Assembly: GCA_937898165.1 (NCBI GenBank)
Contig: CALDKO010000018.1
Location: forward strand, 1 to 17,094
Direction: 5' to 3'
Length of the DNA: 17,094 nt
Source: an uncultured bacterium
GTDB taxonomy: Bacteria; Patescibacteriota; Minisyncoccia; Phycocordibacterales; UBA1006
In this document: positions 6,343 through 12,088 of the stretch, piece after piece
How positions within the stretch are numbered: the stretch's first letter is position 1
Layout of the letters: each line of letters opens with the position of its first letter
The notes under the pieces: model-generated
Told to the model about the DNA's origin: nothing
What the model saw: the letters and a program-made list of their open reading frames with translations, nothing else
The model's database searches: none
Made by a program: the position numbers and the translations under genes

Positions 6343-7113
6343 TTATTGAGCCTTTGGAAAAGCTAATTTTAATTTGTCCTGAGCTGCAGTCATAGCAGTT
6401 TTGAAATCACTGATAGCTTTATCAATAGCTGTTTTTCGTGTTGCAATAGCTGCATCAACATCAGCTTTTTTTGTAATAAGATCTTTTACTGCTTTAAATG
6501 CATCTTTTGCTGCTTTTATATCAGCATCAAAAGCTGCTTTTACGGTAGCTGAATCAGTTCCGGCTGTACAACTTGTTTTTGCTTTGTTGATAGCAGTAAT
6601 TCGTGCAGTATTAAATTCTGCCACAGCTGTGTCAACTTTAGATTTTTGAGTATCTGTTAATCCATCAACCGCTCCTCGGAAATCACGGATTGCAGCATCA
6701 ATAGCAGTACGACGTGCATTGATTGCTGCTGTCACAGAAGCTTTAAATTCTGTAACTGCTGCTTTTTGTACATCAGTAGTTGCTTTTGTATCAAGAGTCG
6801 CAAATCGTGTATCATGACGAGTATCTGCCTGACCTCGATGATTAGCTATTTGAGCATCTCGATCTGATCGATGACCTGCTTTTTCTGTTGCACGATCATT
6901 TCGACGAGTTTGTAGTTGTTGTAATTTTTGATTAACTTTTGTATCTAAATCTGTTGATCGTCGATCAATCATCACACAAAACTGAGAACCATCGCCTTTT
7001 AATCCTTTTGTAAGATCAACTTTATCAAGTCGAGCTGCAAAAGAGATTTGTGGAGCACTAATCACTACCAATAATACCAATGTTCCAATTTTCAAATATG
7101 TTTTTTTGTTCAT
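6343..7113 (-). CDS. Secreted helical Ala/Lys/Asp-rich repeat protein
   Basis: A 256-aa protein with a clear signal peptide (basic start, hydrophobic core TLVLLVVIS, cleavage after QISFA at 26). The mature protein is almost entirely predicted helix, rich in Ala, Lys, Asp and Arg, with two Cys (C46, C182) that could bond. An internal duplication is visible: AINARRTAIDAAIRDF at 130-145 and AIATRKTAIDKAISDF at 222-237, about 13 identical of 21 across the block, 92 residues apart. The family is not one I can name; an exported coiled-coil or stress-binding protein is a guess. It starts 18 nt after the anti-sigma-like gene ends, with no terminator between, so it is the third gene of the sigma unit. 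The terminator lies in the palindrome at 6291-6333. Confidence 0.75.
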   Translation of the reverse strand: MNKKTYLKIGTLVLLVVISAPQISFAARLDKVDLTKGLKGDGSQFCVMIDRRSTDLDTKVNQKLQQLQTRRNDRATEKAGHRSDRDAQIANHRGQADTRHDTRFATLDTKATTDVQKAAVTEFKASVTAAINARRTAIDAAIRDFRGAVDGLTDTQKSKVDTAVAEFNTARITAINKAKTSCTAGTDSATVKAAFDADIKAAKDAFKAVKDLITKKADVDAAIATRKTAIDKAISDFKTAMTAAQDKLKLAFPKAQ

Positions 7114-7131
7114 ATAATAAGTATTTTATAA

Positions 7132-7614
7132 TTAACTAGTAATATCATCTAATAAAGCACTGTCATCTGTAGTGGTCGCCTCTGCGGCAAATTCTTGTTG
7201 GATCAATAGATCTTCTTGGTTTAAATCAGCAACAATATCTGCTGCAATATCTACTGAAACTGATCCATTTGCCGCTTGTGTAATAGTATTTCCTGCTGTA
7301 ACGGTTGAAGGAGTTGTTTCTGTGAAAGTAACATCAGATAAAGGTTGTGGTTGATTTTTTACATACCCATGACGAATCGTAGGTATAATAACAATAATAG
7401 CCAATAATGCGACTGAACCTGCAAGGATTAATTTATTTTTTGACATAAGAATGAATATTCCAAAGGGTGATAATGTTCCCTTCTGGTGTGTATTACGATC
7501 TAATAATGGATTTGTGACACTCTCGATTATACCATGAAACTCTGCGCGCGAAGGAACCGCAATGGTTGATTGTTCGTCCTTGAATAGTTGTTCAATTGTT
7601 TTATTAATTTTCAT
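7132..7614 (-). CDS. Probable membrane anti-sigma factor
   Basis: A 160-aa protein with a cytoplasmic N-terminus of about 58 residues, one membrane segment at roughly 60-80 (NKLILAGSVALLAIIVIIPTI) and an 80-residue Thr/Ala/Asp-rich extracytoplasmic tail. The start overlaps the end of the ECF sigma gene by 11 nt, the usual place for the cognate anti-sigma. No zinc-binding HxxxCxxC motif is present, so it is not a ZAS-type anti-sigma, and the N-terminal part shows no domain I recognise. The call rests on position, overlap and topology. The extracytoplasmic tail is low in complexity and acidic. It reads on to the secreted helical protein 18 nt downstream. Confidence 0.65.
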   Translation of the reverse strand: MKINKTIEQLFKDEQSTIAVPSRAEFHGIIESVTNPLLDRNTHQKGTLSPFGIFILMSKNKLILAGSVALLAIIVIIPTIRHGYVKNQPQPLSDVTFTETTPSTVTAGNTITQAANGSVSVDIAADIVADLNQEDLLIQQEFAAEATTTDDSALLDDITS

Positions 7615-8158
7615 ATGGATTGTGTTGTTTATGTAAGACTCTCATCGCGCGTGATACGGTCTGCCGAAGCGCTTCTTCGTTTTTTCCTGTAATAGCAGCA
7701 ATTTCAGGATATTCTAATTCCTGTAAATACCGCAACGTAACAATTTCACGCTGTGATTCTGGTAATGTACTCAGTATTTTTTGTATAAAATCTTTTTCAT
7801 CATATACAATAGTGTTTTGTTCTGGATCAAGCAATGAATCATCGGGGGTTTTTTCAATAAAATGTTCAAACGCATCAAAACTTATTGTATGTTTTTTACG
7901 CAAGTAATCAATGGTTTGATTACGGGCAATGGTATACAAATATTGTAATGCCTCATCTTTTCTGATCTGATCCCTATTATTAAATGCCTTGAGAAAAACT
8001 GTCTGTATAATATCCATGGTCGTTTCTTTGTCTCTAATCCTATAAAAAATGTATTTATACAGCGGTGTAAAAAATTCTGTATAGAGCACCTCAAAAGAAT
8101 CCTGGTTTTGTTTTGCATCAGGAATAACGTAATGAAAGCTTAAAAGATCTTCTTTCAT
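7604..8158 (-). CDS. ECF-type RNA polymerase sigma factor
   Basis: A 184-aa sigma-70 family factor of extracytoplasmic-function type. Region 2 spans about 22-89: YTEFFTPLYKYIFYRIRDKE, then MDIIQTVFLKAF and LQYLYTIARNQTIDYLRKK, the -10 recognition helix. Region 4 spans about 125-178: LSTLPESQREIVTLRYLQEL followed by the HTH YPEIAAITGKNEEALRQTVSRAMRVL that reads the -35. There is no region 1.1 or 3. I chose the ATG at 8158 (MKEDLL); an upstream in-frame start at 8206 would place the N-terminus inside the promoter and the preceding terminator. It heads a unit with an anti-sigma-like gene (11-nt overlap) and a secreted protein, so it likely responds to an envelope signal. Confidence 0.92.
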   Translation of the reverse strand: MKEDLLSFHYVIPDAKQNQDSFEVLYTEFFTPLYKYIFYRIRDKETTMDIIQTVFLKAFNNRDQIRKDEALQYLYTIARNQTIDYLRKKHTISFDAFEHFIEKTPDDSLLDPEQNTIVYDEKDFIQKILSTLPESQREIVTLRYLQELEYPEIAAITGKNEEALRQTVSRAMRVLHKQHNPYEN

Positions 8159-8171
8159 AATGGTATTACGT

Positions 8172-8177
8172 AGTATA
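8172..8177 (-). promoter_or_regulatory. -10 box of the sigma/anti-sigma/secreted-protein unit
   Basis: TATACT on the minus strand, 13 nt before the sigma factor ATG at 8158. A TTTGTT 16 nt upstream could serve as a poor -35. The terminator of the UVR-motif gene lies immediately upstream. Confidence 0.5.
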
Positions 8178-8195
8178 CCCCAAATCTGTGACAAA

Positions 8196-8223
8196 CAAAA
8201 AACCACCAGATTACTGGTGGTTT
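8196..8223 (-). terminator. Terminator of the UVR-motif gene
   Basis: A 10-bp stem AAACCACCAG / CTGGTGGTTT (8200-8209, 8214-8223) with a 4-nt loop, followed on the minus strand by a T-run. The stop codon TAA overlaps the base of the stem. Confidence 0.88.
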
Positions 8224-8752
8224 ATTTACCTTGTTTATTTTTTTCTTGTAATTGATCCCGAATTTTTGCGGCTTTTATCCAATCTTCATTTTTCTTTGCT
8301 TCCTCTAGTTCTTTTTCAAGTTCTTGGATCTCTGTAAGAGGTATATGCTCATCAATTTCAATTGGTTCTACATTTAATATTGGAATAGCTTCTTCGTTTT
8401 CATCTACTAATTCTAATTTAACACTTGAAAAGTGTATATATTTTCCGATATAACGCATAAAGTAATGATAGGCACCATCACTCTCTAATTCGAGAGGTTG
8501 ATCTAATTCAGTAAGATCGAGCATCCAATCGCGATCACTGAAGCCTGGTCCCAATCTGGTTATCGGAACATATTCAAACTTTTTATTCTCTTCAATGTCT
8601 TGTTCAAAAACAACTTCATTTTCGATATCAATAAAAATTCCTTTCCTTGTTGCTATTAAGTCATCTATCAAAATAAAAACTTTTTTGCCGACAAGGGTGT
8701 TCTCGATTCGATCTTCAAATTTCATTACCCTAACGGTTCCTTTAACTGGCAT
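8222..8752 (-). CDS. UVR-motif (UvrB/UvrC motif) protein
   Basis: A 176-aa acidic soluble protein. The C-terminus (about 145-168, LEKELEEAKKNEDWIKAAKI then RDQL) matches the UVR motif, a helical hairpin that mediates UvrB-UvrC contact and is also found in McsA, ClpC and small bifunctional nuclease-like proteins. Residues 1-130 are mostly predicted strand (VGKKVFILIDDLIATRKGIF, IHFSSVKLEL), with a pattern reminiscent of small bifunctional-nuclease or regulatory beta domains, but I cannot name it. No nuclease motif is visible. The start at 8752 follows a TATAAT box by 25 nt; an in-frame ATG at 8725 (MKFEDR) is an alternative. It has its own promoter and terminator, so it is probably monocistronic. 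DNA repair and protein quality control are both possible roles. Confidence 0.72.
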   Translation of the reverse strand: MPVKGTVRVMKFEDRIENTLVGKKVFILIDDLIATRKGIFIDIENEVVFEQDIEENKKFEYVPITRLGPGFSDRDWMLDLTELDQPLELESDGAYHYFMRYIGKYIHFSSVKLELVDENEEAIPILNVEPIEIDEHIPLTEIQELEKELEEAKKNEDWIKAAKIRDQLQEKNKQGK

Positions 8753-8777
8753 AGCGATTAATTTTATTTTGTTATCA

Positions 8778-8797
8778 ATTATATGTTTCTCAGAAAC
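8778..8797 (-). promoter_or_regulatory. -10 box and spacer palindrome before the UVR-motif gene
   Basis: TATAAT lies at 8783-8778 on the minus strand. Directly upstream, in the expected promoter spacer, is the perfect inverted repeat GTTTCTcAGAAAC (8785-8797), a likely operator. No good -35 hexamer is seen, which would suit an activated or regulated promoter. Confidence 0.45.
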
Positions 8798-8827
8798 AAT
8801 ATCACGAATATTTTAAATGGTCAATTA

Positions 8828-8852
8828 TAAAAACCACCGGACGGTGGTTTTT
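8828..8852 (-). terminator. Terminator of the excalibur-domain gene
   Basis: AAAAACCACC GGAC GGTGGTTTTT forms a 10-bp stem with a GC-rich base and a T-run on the minus strand. It overlaps the stop codon of the gene ending at 8851. Confidence 0.88.
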
Positions 8853-9225
8853 ATTTAACTCCTTTTGGTAAACTCTCACATGCTTGACCATCATTATTAC
8901 CATCCAATCGATTGGTATCTTTACTTGGGCCACCAGCATTAATGAAAAACTTTTGAGCTTCTGGTTGAGTTTCAAAATCATCACAGTTATATTCATCAGT
9001 TGCCTTTCCTCCTTCCGTTACGACATTACCTTCCTTATCACGCATAACCTTTGCATCTGCCATCGATGACCCAGATAACAGCTTCCCCAGATCCCAATCG
9101 TTGTTGGTTGCCTCTAATCCGAATCCTGCCAAGAGAATTCCAATAACACCAATCAACACTGGTTTTATAATTTTCTTTGTACCTTCACTCGCATTTGCAA
9201 GTGGTTTAAATTTTGGAATTGCCAT
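8851..9225 (-). CDS. Membrane-anchored excalibur calcium-binding domain protein
   Basis: A 124-aa protein: a short N-terminus, one membrane segment at about 20-37 (IIKPVLIGVIGILLAGFGL), a 40-residue linker and a C-terminal excalibur domain at about 79-117. The domain shows the conserved C81 in YNCDDF, an Ala/Phe helix (AQKFFINAGG) and the calcium loop LDGNNDGQACE (107-117), where C116 should pair with C81. Excalibur domains sit outside the cell, often on wall-associated nucleases or anchors; no nuclease domain is present here. The ATG lies 6 nt after the stop of a 30-aa membrane peptide, so the two are co-transcribed from the TATACT box at 9331-9336. No Shine-Dalgarno sequence precedes either. 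Confidence 0.85.
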   Translation of the reverse strand: MAIPKFKPLANASEGTKKIIKPVLIGVIGILLAGFGLEATNNDWDLGKLLSGSSMADAKVMRDKEGNVVTEGGKATDEYNCDDFETQPEAQKFFINAGGPSKDTNRLDGNNDGQACESLPKGVK

Positions 9226-9231
9226 ATATAT

Positions 9232-9324
9232 TTACCAAACTGAATATAATAAATAAGCTGCGACCAGGATCAGCACTACTATAATAATGAGGCGCACATT
9301 TTTGTTTCCACGTATGTTTTGCAT
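9232..9324 (-). CDS. 30-aa single-span membrane peptide
   Basis: A very short frame, ATG at 9324, stop TAA at 9232. The product starts MQNIRGNKNVR, a basic polar end, then has a hydrophobic stretch of about 16 residues (LIIIVVLILVAAYLLY) and ends SVW. This is the layout of a small type II or N-in membrane peptide. Support: a TATACT box ends 6 nt before the ATG, as at other leaderless genes here, and the excalibur gene starts 6 nt after its stop. The peptide may be a partner of the excalibur membrane protein or a leader-type peptide; neither can be decided from sequence. A chance frame this hydrophobic, with promoter and downstream spacing both fitting, is unlikely but possible. Confidence 0.6.
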   Translation of the reverse strand: MQNIRGNKNVRLIIIVVLILVAAYLLYSVW

Positions 9325-9330
9325 AGCTAC

Positions 9331-9336
9331 AGTATA
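9331..9336 (-). promoter_or_regulatory. -10 box of the membrane peptide/excalibur pair
   Basis: TATACT on the minus strand, 6 nt before the ATG at 9324, so the message would be leaderless. No convincing -35 box is visible. Confidence 0.5.
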
Positions 9337-9373
9337 GCGTGGTTTGGCTACATATTCCACTATGGTATATTAT

Positions 9374-9401
9374 TTGACAAATAATAATAGTATGCTAATA
9401 T
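9374..9401 (+). promoter_or_regulatory. Upstream promoter of the SPFH gene
   Basis: Consensus TTGACA at 9374-9379, 16-bp spacer, TAATAT at 9396-9401 preceded by TGC (extended -10). Start near 9408 gives a leader of about 190 nt before the ATG at 9602. Confidence 0.6.
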
Positions 9402-9407
9402 GATAGA

Positions 9408-9601
9408 AACAGTATATACATTGTAAAATACGCAGTTTTTGGTGCCTAGGTACCAAAATCGCCGGACAAAATTTACCATTTGGTTGTTAACCAAAGTCTG
9501 TCATTCAGGTAAATGGAAGTAATTATCCCTAAGTATAATTTGACATGATCACGTCAGAAACAACGATCAAAAAATTCATAAACACATAAAAAGAAATTTA
9601 G
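9408..9601 (+). promoter_or_regulatory. Structured leader region of the SPFH gene
   Basis: This 194-nt stretch has no gene but much symmetry. At 9437-9458 TTTTGGTGCC/TAGGTACCAAAA forms a near-perfect 22-bp palindrome (one G-T pair). At 9471-9514 the arms ATTTACC and GGTAAAT enclose a 7-bp hairpin TTTGGTT-GTT-AACCAAA (9479-9495). A second -10 box, TATAAT, is at 9534-9539, and just after it lies the imperfect palindrome TGACATGATCACGTCA (9541-9556), which would cover the start point. No Shine-Dalgarno sequence precedes the ATG; the last 30 bases are A-rich. No known riboswitch class is recognised. Confidence 0.5.
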
Positions 9602-11962
9602 ATGTTAGACACAATTTTAGCAATTTTAACGCATTTTGTGGTACCAATAATCATTATTGGTATCATCCTCTTTGTGATTTTAAATTCATTCACCATAGCA
9701 AAAGGTGACGAGATTATCACACTGGAAAGACGTTGGTTTGGTGCACAGATGCCTGATGGCAGAACTGTTGCCCTAAGTAACGAAGTAGGTATTCAAGCAA
9801 GAATACTTGGACCGGGATTTCACTGGTTAATACCTTTTATTTATAAAACAACCAAACACAAATTCATTGTTATTGAAAAAAACATGATTGGTGTTGTCCG
9901 GGCAATAACCGGTGCACCTATCCCTACTGGAGAAGTTATGGCGAAAAAAATCAGTTGTGATTTATTCCAGGACGGTGAAGCATTTTTGAAAAACGGTGGA
10001 GAAAAAGGACCCCAGTTAGACATTTTACCGGACGGTGAATATAAAATTAATCCTCATTTGTTTGAGGTTGATATTGTTCCCGCAACAATCGTTGGTGACG
10101 ATGAAATTGCCGTAATTGAATCAATTGCAGGTAAACAAATCAGTCGCCCTGGTGGACGTTTTGGTAAACCTGTTGATTGTGAAGATTTTGAAAATGCAGA
10201 CCTGTTTTTACAAAACGGTGGAGAAAAAGGACCCCAGATTGCTTTTCTAAAGACCGGATTTTATCGTATTAATACGATCTTATTCAAAATAGAAAAGAGA
10301 CGAATCGTTGAAATTGAAGGTGGTAAAATTGGCCTCATTGAAGCCGCTGATGGAGAAAGAATTCCGGAAGGGCGATTATTGGCCAAAAAAATTGACGGCC
10401 ATAGTAACTTCTTTGACGGCCAGGCATTCATTGCTAACGGCGGTGAACGTGGACGTCAACTGGATGTTCTTATGCCGGGTAAATACCCAATCAATACAAT
10501 GCTGTTCAAAATCATCGAAGTAGTTGATTGGACAAATGTTCAAGCCGATCAGGTAGGTATTGTAACTGTAAAGGAAGGTCTGCCTATTGTAGACCCCACA
10601 AAGATTGCAGCCGAAGAATTGGGCTTGGATGTTCACAATAACTTCCAGGACTCAGCAGCGTTTTTAAACGCAAAGGGCCAAAAAGGTTTGCAGATACCGG
10701 TACTTCGTGCAGGTAATTATGCAATTAACCCTTGGTTTGCTGCTGTCGAAAAAGTTGAAATGACGCGCGTCGATATCGGATTCTGCGGTGTAGTTACCAG
10801 CTTCGTTGGTGAAGAAGGTGAAGACGTAAGTGGTGAAGATGTAAATGCAAAAATTGTTGAAAACGGTAAAAAAGGTATATGGGCAAACCCATTAGAACCT
10901 GGTAAGCACCCTATCAACACAAAAATCTGTAAGGTTGATATTGTTCCAACAACTCAAATATTATTGAATTGGGCAAACAATCAATCAAGTGCGCATGAGT
11001 TAGATTCTAACCTGAGCACTATTACATTACGTACCGCAGATGCATTTAGTGTAAACATGGACGTTTCCGTGATCATACACATTCCGATGAAAAACGCCCC
11101 AAAAGTAATCGCAAACTTAGGTTCTGTGAAAAATATGATTTCTCAGGTTCTTGAACCGGCAATCAGTTCACATTTCCGTAATGCTGCGCAATATATTAAA
11201 GCGTTAGACCTGTACACTGAGCGTAGAGAGCTGCAAGCAAAAGCAAAAGCTCATATCGACGCTGTTCTAAAAGTTCACCATATCGATTCAAAGGAAACTC
11301 TGATTGCAGATGTTGTATTGCCGGGTGAATTAACTAAGACAGTGACCGATCGACAAATTGCTGAGCAGGAAAAAGCAACCTATAAAACTCAAAAAGATGC
11401 CCAAATCGAAAGACGTGGACTTGAAAATGAGACAGCTCAAGCTAACATGCAAACAAAAGTTGTTGAATCTGAACGTAATGTTGAGATTGAGAAAAATATT
11501 GCAGACGGAAAAATCAAATCTGCAGAAGGTTTGAAAAAAGCTGCGATATTAAGTGCAGAAGGTACATCGGAAGCTACCAAACTGAATGCTGCTGCAAACG
11601 CAGAAGCAACAAAACTTACTGCTGGCGCAAACGCAGAAGCTACCAAACTGAATGCTGCTGCCGACAAAGAGAAAGGTATGGCTGAAGCTGCGGTTATCCT
11701 TGAAAAAGGTAAATCTACTGCTGAGGCTTATAAACTCGAAGTAGCCGCTATGGGTCAAGAAAATTTCGGAAGAATAAACTCTTTAAAAGAGGTCAAAGAA
11801 CTGAAATTGAAACTTGTTCCTGATGTTCTCATCATGGGCGGTGGTTCCGAAGGTGGTAGTATGGAAAACTTCTTTAAATTATCATTACTTGAAAAAGTAA
11901 CCGGTAAAGATTTCTTAGCAATTGCTCAAGAAGCCACAAAAAAAGAAGAAGAGAGAAAATAA
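9602..11962 (+). CDS. Large SPFH/flotillin-like membrane protein with tandem N-terminal repeats
   Basis: A 786-aa protein. Residues 8-30 are a membrane segment (ILTHFVVPIIIIGIILFVIL). From about 60 to 450 come tandem units of roughly 75 residues, each with a strand pattern: (I)GVV...G.PI, an acidic-aromatic turn, AFL.NGG.KGPQL..L..G.Y.IN..LF.V. Clear copies start near 95, 168, 242 and 317, with worn copies at about 60 and 390. A SPFH domain follows at about 452-600 (LRTADAFSVNMDVSVIIHI, then SVKNMISQVLEPAISSHF). The tail at 585-715 is a long Ala/Glu/Lys helix with an 11-residue repeat (EATKLNAAANA three times at 657-687). The end, LVPDVLIMGGGS, is typical of flotillins. SPFH proteins form large membrane-bound ring or cage assemblies. 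It is monocistronic, with its own leader and terminator. Confidence 0.88.
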   Translation: MLDTILAILTHFVVPIIIIGIILFVILNSFTIAKGDEIITLERRWFGAQMPDGRTVALSNEVGIQARILGPGFHWLIPFIYKTTKHKFIVIEKNMIGVVRAITGAPIPTGEVMAKKISCDLFQDGEAFLKNGGEKGPQLDILPDGEYKINPHLFEVDIVPATIVGDDEIAVIESIAGKQISRPGGRFGKPVDCEDFENADLFLQNGGEKGPQIAFLKTGFYRINTILFKIEKRRIVEIEGGKIGLIEAADGERIPEGRLLAKKIDGHSNFFDGQAFIANGGERGRQLDVLMPGKYPINTMLFKIIEVVDWTNVQADQVGIVTVKEGLPIVDPTKIAAEELGLDVHNNFQDSAAFLNAKGQKGLQIPVLRAGNYAINPWFAAVEKVEMTRVDIGFCGVVTSFVGEEGEDVSGEDVNAKIVENGKKGIWANPLEPGKHPINTKICKVDIVPTTQILLNWANNQSSAHELDSNLSTITLRTADAFSVNMDVSVIIHIPMKNAPKVIANLGSVKNMISQVLEPAISSHFRNAAQYIKALDLYTERRELQAKAKAHIDAVLKVHHIDSKETLIADVVLPGELTKTVTDRQIAEQEKATYKTQKDAQIERRGLENETAQANMQTKVVESERNVEIEKNIADGKIKSAEGLKKAAILSAEGTSEATKLNAAANAEATKLTAGANAEATKLNAAADKEKGMAEAAVILEKGKSTAEAYKLEVAAMGQENFGRINSLKEVKELKLKLVPDVLIMGGGSEGGSMENFFKLSLLEKVTGKDFLAIAQEATKKEEERK

Positions 11963-11971
11963 TTAAATAGA

Positions 11972-12017
11972 TTTTGGTTTTATAAACCAAAACCCGTCTC
12001 AATTGAGACGGGTTTTT
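11972..12017 (+). terminator. Double hairpin terminator of the SPFH gene
   Basis: A first stem TTTTGGTTT / AAACCAAAA (11972-11980, 11984-11992) overlaps by two bases a second, stronger stem AACCCGTCTC / GAGACGGGTT (11991-12000, 12005-12014) that ends in TTTTT. The second is the classic terminator; the two are mutually exclusive only at the shared AA. Confidence 0.88.
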
Positions 12018-12038
12018 ATGTATTATTTTTATAACAAA

Positions 12039-12065
12039 AAAACAGGATGTATAACATCCTGTTTT
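12039..12065 (-). terminator. Terminator of the 571-aa gene
   Basis: A perfect 12-bp stem AAAACAGGATGT / ACATCCTGTTTT with an ATA loop and A/T runs on both sides. It lies 24 bases past the stop codon at 12089 on the minus strand. Confidence 0.88.
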
Positions 12066-12088
12066 GTTTTATTTAATTTTAAAACATA

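Noticed and set aside
8159..8206. Longer sigma factor start (MVFCLSQIWG...) at 8206
   Set aside because: This extension runs through the TATACT box at 8172-8177 and into the terminator at 8196-8223; the ATG at 8158 fits the family better.
9540..9568. A third SPFH promoter with TTGACA at 9540-9545 as -35
   Set aside because: No acceptable -10 is found at 16-18 nt; the bases belong to the palindrome at 9541-9556.
8851..10240. Likeness between the excalibur domain (CDDF...FFINAGG) and the SPFH repeats (CEDF...FLQNGG)
   Set aside because: The shared letters are few, the SPFH units lack the calcium loop and second Cys, and the match is only over about 20 residues; it is probably chance.
11437..11758. 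Minus-strand frames over the helical tail of the SPFH gene (Ala/Ser/Phe rich)
   Set aside because: They are mirror images of the Ala/Glu/Lys repeat and arise from its codon bias.
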